A program made the position numbers and the translations under genes. From Acidobacteriota bacterium (lineage in GTDB: Bacteria > Acidobacteriota > Terriglobia > Terriglobales > Acidobacteriaceae), in the NCBI GenBank assembly GCA_021791875.1, contig JAJYVU010000008.1, positions 34,290 to 98,289 of the forward strand: 64,000 bases of DNA. The letters run 5' to 3'. This document shows, piece by piece, positions 35,501 through 44,869 of the stretch. The notes beneath the pieces were generated by a model. That model did no database searches. It worked only from the letters and a program-made list of their open reading frames with translations, and was not told where the DNA came from. The stretch's first letter is position 1. The number at the start of each line of letters is the position of its first letter.

Positions 35501-36937
35501 TCAAGCGTCCAGGCTGTGCATGGCAAATTCGCGCCCGGCTTCCAGCAGTTTCTTGACTGATTCCGGCGAGCCAGCCTCGGAGTAGATCCGCAACAAGGGC
35601 TCGGTGCCCGAGGCGCGCAGCAGGAGCCATGCGCGCGCCGCATTTGTTACGCCCTTCGCCGCCGGATCATCCACGAAAAACTTGATGCCGTCCAGCGTTT
35701 CGACGTGCTTCACCGGCATCCCGGCGAATTCCTTCACGCCGGCTTTGGCCCTGGAGATGGTTGCATTCTTCAGATCATCGGCAATGTGCAGATCGATGCG
35801 CCCGTAATGGTGCTCGCCGTACTTCTTCTGGAGCCGGGCCACCAGCTGCCCCAGCGTCTGTTTCTTCTCGGCCATCACGTTGGCCAGCAGCAGCGCATTC
35901 AGCAGGCCGTCGCGCTCCGGCAGGTGCCGCTGGATGCCGATGCCGCCCGACTCCTCGCCGCCCATCAGGATGGTCTTTTCCAGCATCAGGTCGCAGACAT
36001 ACTTGAAGCCGATGCCGTGCTCGTAGAGCTTGCGCCCGTACCGCTCGCAGATGCGGTCGATCATGCCCGTCGTATTGAAGGCGCGCGTCACATCGCCTTC
36101 CCAGCCCTTGCGCTCCAGGAACCACTCCAGCAGCACTGAGAAGATCTTGTGCGGGTCCACGAACACGCCGTTCTCGTCGGTCGCGCCAATGCGGTCCGCG
36201 TCGCCGTCGGTGCATAGTCCCGCATGGCAGCCGTGCGCCACCACCGTCTCGCCCAACGCGCGAATATGCGGTTCAATCGGCTCCGGGTTGATGCCCGGAA
36301 AGAGCGGATTCGCTTCCGCGCGAATCTCCACGAAATCCACGCCGATTTTGCGGAAGATCTCCGCCAGGATTCCACCGCCCGCGCCATACATGCTGTCGAC
36401 GCCGAATTTCAGCCCCGACTTCGCAATCAGCGGCAGGTCCGCGAAGACTGAAATTGCCCGGACGTATTCGGGAACAAAGTCCACTTCTGCAATCTTTGCC
36501 GGCGTGGCTTTCGGCAGCGGCTTGCCCAGCAGACTCGAAATCTCCGTCATGATCGCCGGCCGCCCCGAGCCGCCGTACCAGGCCTTGTATTTCACGCCAT
36601 TCCACTGCGCCGGGTTGTGGCTGGACGTAATCATGACGCCGCCCGCTGCCTTGCGCTCGCGTACGCCGTAGGAAAGCGCCGGCGTCGGAGTCACGCGGCT
36701 CGCCAGCTGCACCGGGATTCCCGCTCCGGCGAGCACCTCGGCCACCGTCCGCGCAAACCGCTGCGAGCCAAAGCGTGTATCCCAGCCAATGCAGACTCCG
36801 CTGCCTGCCTCAGGATGCGCCAGCACATAATTCGCGATGGCGCCGGCGGCCAGCCGCACATTGGCAAAAGTAAAGTCGTCGGCGATCACGCCGCGCCATC
36901 CGTCGGTTCCAAAGCTGACGGGGAATGTCTCGCTCAT
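35501..36937 (-). CDS. Phosphoglucomutase/phosphomannomutase (alpha-D-phosphohexomutase)
   Basis: The 478-residue product has the four-domain phosphohexomutase layout: FGTDGWRG near the start, the phosphoserine loop MITSSHNPAQWNG, the Mg2+ loop CTDGDADRIGATDE, the sugar-binding region MGGEESGGIG and the phosphate-binding RASGTEPLLRIYSE. The ATG at 36937 gives the family-like start; the frame is open to 37240 but that part lies over the manC gene. From its neighbours (manC 38 bp upstream, then manA) the in vivo job is most likely mannose 6-phosphate to mannose 1-phosphate, but glucose is also possible. Confidence 0.92.
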   Translation of the reverse strand: MSETFPVSFGTDGWRGVIADDFTFANVRLAAGAIANYVLAHPEAGSGVCIGWDTRFGSQRFARTVAEVLAGAGIPVQLASRVTPTPALSYGVRERKAAGGVMITSSHNPAQWNGVKYKAWYGGSGRPAIMTEISSLLGKPLPKATPAKIAEVDFVPEYVRAISVFADLPLIAKSGLKFGVDSMYGAGGGILAEIFRKIGVDFVEIRAEANPLFPGINPEPIEPHIRALGETVVAHGCHAGLCTDGDADRIGATDENGVFVDPHKIFSVLLEWFLERKGWEGDVTRAFNTTGMIDRICERYGRKLYEHGIGFKYVCDLMLEKTILMGGEESGGIGIQRHLPERDGLLNALLLANVMAEKKQTLGQLVARLQKKYGEHHYGRIDLHIADDLKNATISRAKAGVKEFAGMPVKHVETLDGIKFFVDDPAAKGVTNAARAWLLLRASGTEPLLRIYSEAGSPESVKKLLEAGREFAMHSLDA

Positions 36938-36975
36938 CGTTCTTCGGGATGCTCCTTTCGAGGCCGAAACAAGAA

Positions 36976-38091
36976 TTAAATCAGATCCTCGCGCCCCTGC
37001 TGCGCGAGTTGCTTGACCACCTTGCCGACGTCCTGCGCGTGCTCGCGTGTGGTTACCAGCAGCGCGTCGTCGGTTTCTACCACTACCAGGCCTGCCACGC
37101 CCACCAGGGCCACCATCTTGCTCGGGCAGTATACGTAGTTGCCGTGCGCCTCCAGGAGCACGCTGTTGCCGGCTTCCGTCACGTTCTCCTGTTCGTCGCC
37201 AAGCCCCTGGGCCAGCTTGTGGTCGTAGAGAGCCGACCACGAGCCGAGATCGTTCCAGCCAAAATCAGCCGGAATGCAATACAGCTTCGACCGCTGCCCG
37301 CCCTTGGCCGAGCGAGGCTCCAGGATCGCGTAATCCACGCTGATGTTTTCGCACTGGGGATACACGCGCGCGAAGACCGCCGCGAAGCGCGGCGTGCCGT
37401 AAGCGGCGGCAATCTCCTCAAGCAGCGGAGCCATCTCCGGCAGATGCTCCCGCACCGCCGCGGCCAGCGTCTTCGCCTGCCAGACAAAAATGCCGCTGTT
37501 CCAGTAGTAGTTGCCCGCGGCCACGAACTCCTCGGCGCGCTCGCGGTTCGGCTTCTCAGTAAACCGCCGGACGTGCATGATGCCGTCGCGCAGCTGCTCG
37601 CCCGTTTCGATATACCCGTAGCCGGTTTCCGCATGCGTGGGCTGGATGCCGAGTACCACCATGTTTTCGTCTTCCACGGCCAGCGCAATCGCCGCGCGCA
37701 GCGTCTTTACGAACGCCGCTTCCCGTGTGATGACGTGGTCGGCGGGGAAGATCCCCAGCACTGACTCCGGCGCCATCCGCTCCAACAGAAACGCCGCCAG
37801 CCCCGCTGCCGGAGCCGTATTTCGCGCCGCCGGCTCGCAGATCACCCGCTCCCGCGGCAATACGTCGAGCTGCTGGGCGATGGTTTCCGCCAGCAGATCG
37901 TTGGTGATCACCCACATTTTGTCTTCGCCGGCCAGCGGACGCAGGCGGTCCATCGTTTGTTGAATCATGCTGCGTTCGCCGTCGAGCGCCAGTACCTGCT
38001 TGGCTGCCGAGCGGCGGCTGCGCGGCCAGAAGCGTGTGCCGCTTCCGCCCGCAAGAATGATCGGTCGAAAATCAATCCTGGAATCCGTCAT
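36976..38091 (-). CDS. manC: Mannose-1-phosphate guanylyltransferase
   Basis: This enzyme makes GDP-mannose from mannose 1-phosphate and GTP. The 371-residue product starts with the nucleotide-binding signature PIILAGGSGTRFWPRSR and has EPAARNTAPA, GIFPADHVI, GYGYIETGE, RFTEKP and GWNDLGSWSALY. It is the short form, without the C-terminal isomerase domain of bifunctional ManC, which fits the separate manA 18 bp upstream. GDP-mannose supplies glycans and polyprenyl phosphate mannose, for which the GT39 enzymes of this window could be users. Confidence 0.94.
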   Translation of the reverse strand: MTDSRIDFRPIILAGGSGTRFWPRSRRSAAKQVLALDGERSMIQQTMDRLRPLAGEDKMWVITNDLLAETIAQQLDVLPRERVICEPAARNTAPAAGLAAFLLERMAPESVLGIFPADHVITREAAFVKTLRAAIALAVEDENMVVLGIQPTHAETGYGYIETGEQLRDGIMHVRRFTEKPNRERAEEFVAAGNYYWNSGIFVWQAKTLAAAVREHLPEMAPLLEEIAAAYGTPRFAAVFARVYPQCENISVDYAILEPRSAKGGQRSKLYCIPADFGWNDLGSWSALYDHKLAQGLGDEQENVTEAGNSVLLEAHGNYVYCPSKMVALVGVAGLVVVETDDALLVTTREHAQDVGKVVKQLAQQGREDLI

Positions 38092-38109
38092 GGCATCTTA
38101 GGATGAAAC

Positions 38110-39054
38110 CTAAACCGCACAAGGCGCAATACGTATGATCACCGATGTACCTGTGCTGGCAATCTTGGATGCAGTTCCGGCCGGAATCACCACCAGTTGA
38201 TTGCGTTTTACCTCGAAAGTGTCGAATCCGGCCCCGCTCAGGGTGATTTCGCCGCTCGCGCAGAAGAGCATCTGCACCGAGGCGGCAGCCTTGCCGAGTT
38301 CCGCCGGGGCAACACCGGCAGCCAACGGCCAACGCTCCATTTCGAAGTAGTCCTCGCGAATCAGCACCGAGTGGTCGCCCGCGTCGACGGGCTCCACCTT
38401 ACCGGCGCGCGTCGTCATGCGAGCCGCTTCCATCGAGGCCTCGATGTGCAGCTCGCGCCCCCGCCCATAGTCGTACATGCGGTAGGTCAAGTCGCTGGTC
38501 TGCTGCGTTTCCAGCAGCACCGCGCCGGGCCCGATGGCATGCACCGTGCCCGCGTCCACGTAAATCATGTCGCCCTGGTGGACAGGTAACCATTCCAGAT
38601 ATTTTTCGAGCGTCTCATCCTCAATCGCGGCGCGGATCTGCCCCGGTGTGGTTCCCGGAACGATGCCGAGCGCCACGCTGGCGTCCTTTTCGGCGTCCAA
38701 CGCATACCAGCACTCTGTTTTGCCGCGCGGGAACCCATGCTTCTGCGCCAGCTCATCGTTCGGATGCACCTGGACGCTCAGCTTCTCCTTTGGGAAAAGC
38801 ATCTTCACCAGCAGCGGAAATTCGCCCGCTGCCGCGGCCTTGCCCAGCAGCTCTTGCGTGTGTTCGGCGGTGATGGCCTTCAGCGAGTGTCCCGCACACG
38901 GACCGGTTTCGGCGATGCACATTTCGCCCGTCAGCCAGACCTCGCCGATGGGTTCTCCAGTGGTCTGATAGTCATACCAGGGGCGCAGATCACGAAACCC
39001 CCAGGGTCGAGTGCGAAAGTAGGGTGCCAGGCGAAACGGAGCCATCGAACTCAT
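38110..39054 (-). CDS. manA: Mannose-6-phosphate isomerase, class I (short type)
   Basis: ManA interconverts fructose 6-phosphate and mannose 6-phosphate. The 314-residue product is a cupin-type isomerase with FPLLVKMLFPKEKLSVQVHPND (zinc ligands), KTECWYAL, the DAGTVHAIG ligand motif and a C-terminal cupin strand set. The start is not certain: ATG at 39054 and ATG at 39045 are both possible and neither has a strong ribosome site; the frame stays open to 39156. It leads the manA-manC-mutase run. Confidence 0.92.
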   Translation of the reverse strand: MSSMAPFRLAPYFRTRPWGFRDLRPWYDYQTTGEPIGEVWLTGEMCIAETGPCAGHSLKAITAEHTQELLGKAAAAGEFPLLVKMLFPKEKLSVQVHPNDELAQKHGFPRGKTECWYALDAEKDASVALGIVPGTTPGQIRAAIEDETLEKYLEWLPVHQGDMIYVDAGTVHAIGPGAVLLETQQTSDLTYRMYDYGRGRELHIEASMEAARMTTRAGKVEPVDAGDHSVLIREDYFEMERWPLAAGVAPAELGKAAASVQMLFCASGEITLSGAGFDTFEVKRNQLVVIPAGTASKIASTGTSVIIRIAPCAV

Positions 39055-39175
39055 ATTTACCAGTATGCCTGATGCTACTGTTGATTCCCGATATACCCCC
39101 CTCGTGCACCGCACGCCAGAAAAAAGGGAGCCTGCGGTCAGCCGACTTCCCCGCATGCTGCGATTTCTCTGCCGA

Positions 39176-40219
39176 TTACTTCTTCAGTTCAATCACGACG
39201 AACGAATTCGGCACTGCCGTTGGATACGGGTGAGGGTGCCCGGCGGTCGGCTTCGGCCTCGGCCCGAAGGTAACCGTCACCGTATAGAGGCGGCGGCCGT
39301 CCGGCTTCATGGCCATGGTGCGTGCGCCCAGTTGCGTCTTCACCGTCTCCACCTCCGAATAGTGATCGGGAGAATCCTCGTGGATCACGGTCAGCGTTCC
39401 CGTGCCGCCATTGGTGCTGAAGGCGTACTGGTCTTTCGCGTCAAATCGCGCCGCGTCCGGGCCCATGCCGATGGCCGGGGTCGCCACCACCTTGCCGTTT
39501 TCCGCGTTCACCACGGCCATCATGCTGTTGTGGCAAACCGAAAACAGCCGCATGTGTGCCGTGTCGATGGCCAGACCGGAAGGATGCTCGCAGGGCGCCA
39601 GCCGCCACACCGCCGTAATCTCGTGGGTCTTCGCATCGATGCGGACAATTTCGCTCTTGCTTTCGATGTTGTCGTAAATGCTGCCTTTGCCGTCACTCAC
39701 CGGGAACTCCGGCTTGCCCGGCAGCGCCACCGTTGCCAGCACCTGCTTTGTGCCCGCATCGATGACCGTCGCGGTCTCGCTCCGTCCGTTGAAGGCCCAC
39801 ACCGAGTTGGTGTACGGGTCGTAGGTGATTCCGTCCGGATCCTTGCCCGCCGGAACCGTTCCTTCAATCCTGTTCGTCTTGCGGTTGAAGTACGCCACTT
39901 CGTCGGCTCCGCCGTCGCTGATGAATCCCGTCACGCCATCGCTCGCGAATACCACTCCATGCGTGCCCTTCAGCCCGGTGATGTCTGCAATCACGCGCCC
40001 GGTTTTCGGATTCAGCACCATCACATGATTTCCGCGCGTGATGTAGAGGTGATGCGAAACCGGATCGATGCTCATGTAATCCCACCAGCCGGCGCCGCCC
40101 ACCTTCCAGCGTGCCGCCACATGGTACGGCTTCTGCGCGTGCGCCGCGGGAGCAGCCGCCATTGCCAACAACGCTGCACCTGCCAGCGCGCCTTGCCACC
40201 AACCAGCATGAATCTTCAT
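39176..40219 (-). CDS. Exported YncE-like beta-propeller protein
   Basis: The 347-residue product has a signal peptide (GALAGAALLAMAAAPAAHA) and a seven-bladed propeller region with repeating blades, for example HHLYITRGNHVMVLNPKTGRV, SVWAFNGRSETATVIDAGT and AVVNAENGKVV. Such YncE/cytochrome D1-like repeat proteins are periplasmic; a ligand or enzyme role is not known. ATG at 40219 is chosen because AAGGAGAG sits 5 bp upstream, while the first ATG at 40249 has none. It is a single gene, divergent from the glycosyltransferase gene. Confidence 0.82.
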   Translation of the reverse strand: MKIHAGWWQGALAGAALLAMAAAPAAHAQKPYHVAARWKVGGAGWWDYMSIDPVSHHLYITRGNHVMVLNPKTGRVIADITGLKGTHGVVFASDGVTGFISDGGADEVAYFNRKTNRIEGTVPAGKDPDGITYDPYTNSVWAFNGRSETATVIDAGTKQVLATVALPGKPEFPVSDGKGSIYDNIESKSEIVRIDAKTHEITAVWRLAPCEHPSGLAIDTAHMRLFSVCHNSMMAVVNAENGKVVATPAIGMGPDAARFDAKDQYAFSTNGGTGTLTVIHEDSPDHYSEVETVKTQLGARTMAMKPDGRRLYTVTVTFGPRPKPTAGHPHPYPTAVPNSFVVIELKK

Positions 40220-40556
40220 TGCACTCTCCTTATGAGCGATGAAAATCACAACCCCGGTTATGCTACGAAAAGTTCATGAAGCCTTCCTGAATGCCGTGCA
40301 CTTCCTGCCGTCGAAGGGCCTTTGGCAGCACCCGCCATCCGCGAACGGCGACTTTTTCTACCATTCCGGCATCCATTTGAAAGTGCAAGCATTTTTCGAG
40401 TGTTCTTTGTAGTCTTGGAAGCCCTGTTTCCGTCCATAATCTGTAATTGAGTCACAAAAAAACTGACGTAACGAATCAAAGGAATCGAAGAAAGTTCAGG
40501 GGACAGAAAAATGTGCCTGCGGTACGCTGCATAATTCCAGGCCCCCCATTCAGCTC
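40220..40556. other. Divergent intergenic region (337 bp)
   Basis: It lies between the propeller gene and the HpnI-like gene, which point away from each other, so promoters for both should be here. A ttgagt...taacga pair 16 bp apart (around 40446-40473), with an A7 tract between, is a weak candidate for the plus strand. No gene or RNA is seen. Confidence 0.35.
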
Positions 40557-41780
40557 ATGCAAATCGCACTCCTTTTTATTCCGTCTTTGCGCATCGCGCT
40601 TCTTGGCATTGCGGCCATTCCGTTCATCTACTATGCCCTTGCTGTATTCAGCTCGCTCCGTTTTTTTGCCGGTCGCAAGCCCCATTCCCGCGCCGCGAAC
40701 GAATTTCTCCCACCTGTCAGCATCTTGAAGCCCGTGCGCGGCCTCGATCCTGAAGCCTACGAGAACTTCGCCAGCTTCTGCCGCCTCGACTACCCGGAGT
40801 ACGAAATCCTTTTCTGCGTCGGCGACACCTCTGATCCCGCGCTGCCCGTCATCCAGCGCATCGCCGCGGACTTTCCTCGCGTCACCATTCGCACCATCAT
40901 TGGCTCCGGCCGCGAAGCCACGAACGACAAATGCGCCAAGCTCGCCCGCCTTACCGACGAAGCGGCCTACGAGCATCTCGTCATCAATGACAGCGACGTA
41001 CGCGTCGAGCCAGGCTACCTGCGCCGCCTGATCGCACCACTGGCCAATCCCAGTGTTGGCGCCGTCACCTGCCTGTATGCTCCGGATCCGGACGCCTCGC
41101 AAGGTGCCACATGGGTTCAGCACCTGCAGGAAGCCGGCATGCTCTCGGATTTCTATCCCGGCTTGTTTGTGGCAAAGGAGCTCGACGGCATCAAGTTTGC
41201 CCTCGGCCCCACGATTGCCACCCGCGTTTCCTGTCTGCGCGAGTTCGGAGGCTACGCGGCGATTGAGAATCGGCCCGCGGATGATCTGCTCATCGGCCGC
41301 CTCATCGCCGAACAGGGCAGGGAAGTCGTCCTGCTGCCCTATGCTGTCGCCACTGTTCCGGACTTTCAGTCCTTCGGGGAGCTTTTCTTCAAGCGCCTGC
41401 GCTGGATGACCGTCATGCGCCACATGCGCCCGGCGGGTCACCTGGGCCTCATCTTCACGCTCGGCCTGCCGTGGACGCTGCTGGCCATCGCGCTGGCTCC
41501 GCGCCCCGTGATCGCGCTCAGCTTTCTTTTTGCGTATCTCTTTGTCCGTTCGCTGCTCACTCTCATCGTGGGCCGCGTCGGCTTGCGTCAGCGCGGCCTT
41601 TGGAAGCAGCTTCTGCTGGTGCCGCTGTGGGACGCCACGGCCACGGTGATCTGGGCTGTCAGCTTCCTGCGCCGCACCATCCGCTGGCGTGGCCATGACT
41701 ACGTGATCGTGAACGGACAGCTGGTGCCCGCGCGCTCCGGCGGCGGCGTCAGCGCCGCTGCGCAGCACGTTGAGCATTGA
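40557..41780 (+). CDS. HpnI/ceramide glucosyltransferase-like glycosyltransferase (GT21-type)
   Basis: The 407-residue product has an N-terminal membrane segment, a GT-A domain and two or three C-terminal membrane segments. The GT21 pattern of acidic motifs is present: VSILKPVRGLD, NDSDVRVEPGYL (DxD), the NRPADDLLIG Asp motif and KRLRWMTVMR (QxxRW-like with K). Relatives include hopanoid protein HpnI, which adds GlcNAc to bacteriohopanetetrol, and ceramide glucosyltransferases. No other hpn gene is visible here, so a sphingolipid or other lipid acceptor is also possible. The radical SAM gene ends 22 bp after it on the other strand. Confidence 0.85.
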   Translation: MQIALLFIPSLRIALLGIAAIPFIYYALAVFSSLRFFAGRKPHSRAANEFLPPVSILKPVRGLDPEAYENFASFCRLDYPEYEILFCVGDTSDPALPVIQRIAADFPRVTIRTIIGSGREATNDKCAKLARLTDEAAYEHLVINDSDVRVEPGYLRRLIAPLANPSVGAVTCLYAPDPDASQGATWVQHLQEAGMLSDFYPGLFVAKELDGIKFALGPTIATRVSCLREFGGYAAIENRPADDLLIGRLIAEQGREVVLLPYAVATVPDFQSFGELFFKRLRWMTVMRHMRPAGHLGLIFTLGLPWTLLAIALAPRPVIALSFLFAYLFVRSLLTLIVGRVGLRQRGLWKQLLLVPLWDATATVIWAVSFLRRTIRWRGHDYVIVNGQLVPARSGGGVSAAAQHVEH

Positions 41781-41801
41781 CGCAGCGGTTCCAGGGTCTT
41801 C

Positions 41802-42839
41802 TCATGGAAGGCTCGAGCTGCTTCCGTGCAGCAGCCGGTTCAACTCAAAGAAGCCGCTTGAAACCGCATGCTTCATGGCCAGCGATGACTCCACGCCGCA
41901 GGTGCAGCCCGGGCACTCGCGGCGCACCATCGCCGCTGCCTGCTTCCGGTAAGCCTCTGACGCCAGCACCTCGCGCAGGCTGCTCTGCACAATGTTGCCC
42001 ACCGGCGGCAGCGGGTAGCACCCCGTCAGCACGTCGCCGTTGGACAGCACAAACACCTGCAGGTAACCAAGCACGCAGGGCGGCTCGTCCAGCGCCTCGT
42101 GGCTGTAATACTTCCGCAGGTATTCCACTTCGAACTCAGGCCGCCTCATCGCCTCGCGCGCAAATCTTTCGAGCAGTGCAACCCGGTCCTTGTTCGGCCA
42201 CAGGGACACCAGGTCGGCATTCGCCAGAAAGAAGAGATTCCGGCTGAGGATGTTGTACCCGACCTCCGCTCCCAGCCCGCGCGCCACGCTTGCCAGCTCG
42301 TCCAGTTCTGCTGCCGAAATGCCGTTCAGCGTTACGGTAAAGGACACCTTCTTGCCATGCAGCGCCTGAATTCCCTCCACAGCCAGGTCGAAATACCCCT
42401 CGACGCCGCGAATACGGTCATTGGATTTGCGCATGCCGTCGATCGACACATTCACATGCGTGATCGGCGAGGCGTTCATCTGTTGGTGGAATCGCTTCAG
42501 CAGCAGGCCGTTGGTTTGCAGAATCACGCGCCCGAAATCTCTGGCGCGCGACCGCTCCAGCACGTCAAACAGGTCTTTGCGGATCAGCGGTTCGCCGCCC
42601 GTCATACGCAGCGTGCCGATGCCCAGCTCTGCAATTTCATCGACGAGGCGGATCGCACGTTCCGTGCTGATGCCGTCCTTCCAGGTTGTTTTCCAGTAGT
42701 CGCAGCTCACGCAGCGCGCCTGGCAGTTTTCCGTCAGCTTGATATGCGCGGAAAGGGGGTGGATATCCGGTGGTAAAAACTTCTCGTCCAACTGGCTCCC
42801 CGCCCAAACGCGGGGAAGATAAAGGTTGGTGAGACGCAA
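41802..42839 (-). CDS. Radical SAM protein with SPASM-like C-terminus
   Basis: The 345-residue product carries the radical SAM 4Fe-4S motif CQARCVSC (CxxxCxxC) in LTENCQARCVSCDYW, a GGEPLIRKDLF segment and a barrel. Its C-terminus has several Cys (CVLGYLQVF, GCYPLPPVGN, CPGCTCG), as in SPASM/Twitch auxiliary cluster domains. Such enzymes modify peptides, sugars or lipids. The substrate is unknown; no small precursor peptide gene is evident nearby. It converges on the HpnI-like gene, which may hint at lipid or glycan modification, but co-function is not shown. Confidence 0.85.
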   Translation of the reverse strand: MRLTNLYLPRVWAGSQLDEKFLPPDIHPLSAHIKLTENCQARCVSCDYWKTTWKDGISTERAIRLVDEIAELGIGTLRMTGGEPLIRKDLFDVLERSRARDFGRVILQTNGLLLKRFHQQMNASPITHVNVSIDGMRKSNDRIRGVEGYFDLAVEGIQALHGKKVSFTVTLNGISAAELDELASVARGLGAEVGYNILSRNLFFLANADLVSLWPNKDRVALLERFAREAMRRPEFEVEYLRKYYSHEALDEPPCVLGYLQVFVLSNGDVLTGCYPLPPVGNIVQSSLREVLASEAYRKQAAAMVRRECPGCTCGVESSLAMKHAVSSGFFELNRLLHGSSSSLP

Positions 42840-42927
42840 GTCGTACCTCGTCGTTCGAAGTCCGCCGGCAATCGCTCGTTCTCGTTGCCGAAGGGGGAGA
42901 TATCCATCTGAGGCTTACCAAGGAAAG

Positions 42928-42963
42928 ACGCCGGGTACACGCAGTTGGTTGTGTGCCCGGCGT
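42928..42963 (-). terminator. Hairpin terminator after the asnB-GT39 unit
   Basis: A 12-bp stem with one G-T type mismatch pairs acgccgggtaca (42928-42939) with tgtgcccggcgt (42952-42963). On the minus strand it is followed by ctttccttgg. It lies 26 bp beyond the stop of the GT39 gene. Confidence 0.7.
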
Positions 42964-42988
42964 CGGTGAATATCGTTCGCGTGGTCTT

Positions 42989-44869
42989 TTATTGCGGAGC
43001 AAACTCCGCGGCGGTTGGGAACTCCACAGCCCGGTCCGGCACCGGCTCGTTGGTGAACAGCACCTTGTCTCCGGCCCGATCGAGGATGTACAGATGATCG
43101 GCGCCCACCAGCGACACCAGATCCTCCACCTGCGACTTCTTCGCAAACATGTACCAGCGCTGCGGCTGCATCCACATCTGCTGGAACTGCGCGTTGTCGA
43201 TGAAGGGATCTTCCGAGCGCGGCGAATACGAGCCGTACACCAGGTTCATGTACCGCCCGTTCAGCATCAGCGCCTTCCGGTCGGTGTAGAAGAATAGCGA
43301 TGAGAAGTAATAGTAGTGATGATCGATCATCAGCTTGCCCGGAGGCGAAGCCTGGAGCGTGCGGATCAGCGGGCGCGACGACATGTATGGATCGAATGTG
43401 GCCATGGCCGCATGCGCCGCCTGGAAGAACACCACCATCATCAGCGCCACGCCCAGGTAGCTCTTCTTCCACGTGGTGCGCAGCGTGCTCGCCGCGCCAA
43501 TCAGGAAGGCGACAGCCGCCATCCCCAGCGGGAAGCGCAGGTACGCAAACGAGTCCAGCGTGAGGTCTTCCATGTGGCCCAGCGACAGCTTGTAGGCGCT
43601 CGGATGCCGCACGAGCGCATGCGAAATGTCGCCCGGCGTCGGCACATGGCGCACCGCAATCAGGATTCCGATGGCGGAAATCGCACACGCGGTGCAGATG
43701 ATGGTCAGCGCGCGCGTGCCCCAGCGCTTGGCCTTGTTATCCACCAGCAGCGCGGAGCCCACCAGCAGCGCAATTGCCGGATAAATCGGCATCGAGTAGT
43801 ATTCCTGCGTTGTTGAGAACGTAAAGAACACCATGACGACGCCAATCCAGCAGAGCGCCAGCAGCCGGGTCCGTCCGGCGCGATCCAGCGGCTTATAAGA
43901 GAGCTTGAAGGTTGCCGGAATGTACACGCTCCACGGGAATAGCCAGATCAGGTTGAAGAGCCAGAAGAGGTAGCGCGGCACGGTCGCGTAGTCGCGCGGG
44001 TAGCGCATATTCAGGAAGCGCAGCAGTTGCTCGTTGATGAAGAAGAACCACAGGAACCCATGCCACTGCCCTGGAATACTCTTCATCGTGAAGACGAAGT
44101 ACGGCGGATTTCTGAGCGTCGCCAGAATGTGCCACGGTGCGGCAACCGCCAGCATGACAACCGTCACCAGCACCGGATGCAGCCGCTTCCACGAGTCCCA
44201 CCGGAAGAGCCGCTTCGTCAGGGCGAAGTACACGATCCACGCGCCGATGGGGAAGACCACTCCGATCAGGCTCTCCAGCAGCAGCCCGGTTCCAAAGCAT
44301 ATCCCAATGAGCACCGCCCACCATCGCGGATGCTTCACGTCGTCTTCGATCAGGCGCAGGAAGGCCCACATGGTGAGGGTAATCGTAAGCACCAGGGTTA
44401 CATTCGGAATCTGGATGCGCGTGAACAGCCATAATCCGATACACGTGGCCATGCACAGACCGGCATAGAGGCCCGCTTTTCGCCGCTCGAAGGCCCATAT
44501 CCCGAACCATGCCGTGACCAGGCACAGCGCAATGGCCGAAAGCACCACCGGCGCGCGTGCCGACCAGGTGTGCACGCCAAAGAGCTTGAAGCTGCCCGCC
44601 ATCATCCAGTAAATCAGCGGCGGCTTTTCGAGATAGGGCACGCCATCCAGCCGCGCCGTCACCCAATGGCCGGAGTGCATCATGTTCACGGCGATCTGCG
44701 CCTGCACGGCGTCCACGTCGTCCATCAATGATGGCGGCGAAAAAATGCAGCCGATGTAAACAGCGGCTGCAAATAAGAAAACGATGAGGGTGACCTGGCG
44801 GCGGGTTATCCCTCCAGGGCGATCATAGCTGCGCTCGGCTGCAGCATCGGGGCGGACTGTATCTTCCAT
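42989..44869 (-). CDS. GT39-family glycosyltransferase (ArnT-like membrane protein)
   Basis: The product (626 residues from ATG 44869) is a polytopic membrane enzyme with about 11-12 hydrophobic segments. The first periplasmic loop has DDVDAVQAQIAVNMMHSG and PYLEKPPLIYW, the GT39/PMT acidic pattern. A soluble C-terminal domain of about 120 residues follows. Donor is probably a polyprenyl-linked sugar. The start is unclear: ATG 44869 and GTG 44905 both lie inside asnB, giving a 64- or 100-bp overlap. Expression is therefore likely coupled to asnB. It differs clearly from the GT39 at 23112-24881. Confidence 0.87.
   Translation of the reverse strand: MEDTVRPDAAAERSYDRPGGITRRQVTLIVFLFAAAVYIGCIFSPPSLMDDVDAVQAQIAVNMMHSGHWVTARLDGVPYLEKPPLIYWMMAGSFKLFGVHTWSARAPVVLSAIALCLVTAWFGIWAFERRKAGLYAGLCMATCIGLWLFTRIQIPNVTLVLTITLTMWAFLRLIEDDVKHPRWWAVLIGICFGTGLLLESLIGVVFPIGAWIVYFALTKRLFRWDSWKRLHPVLVTVVMLAVAAPWHILATLRNPPYFVFTMKSIPGQWHGFLWFFFINEQLLRFLNMRYPRDYATVPRYLFWLFNLIWLFPWSVYIPATFKLSYKPLDRAGRTRLLALCWIGVVMVFFTFSTTQEYYSMPIYPAIALLVGSALLVDNKAKRWGTRALTIICTACAISAIGILIAVRHVPTPGDISHALVRHPSAYKLSLGHMEDLTLDSFAYLRFPLGMAAVAFLIGAASTLRTTWKKSYLGVALMMVVFFQAAHAAMATFDPYMSSRPLIRTLQASPPGKLMIDHHYYYFSSLFFYTDRKALMLNGRYMNLVYGSYSPRSEDPFIDNAQFQQMWMQPQRWYMFAKKSQVEDLVSLVGADHLYILDRAGDKVLFTNEPVPDRAVEFPTAAEFAPQ

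Noticed and set aside
40476..41777. 433-codon open frame on the minus strand
   Set aside because: Antisense to the HpnI-like glycosyltransferase; no domain and no ribosome site.
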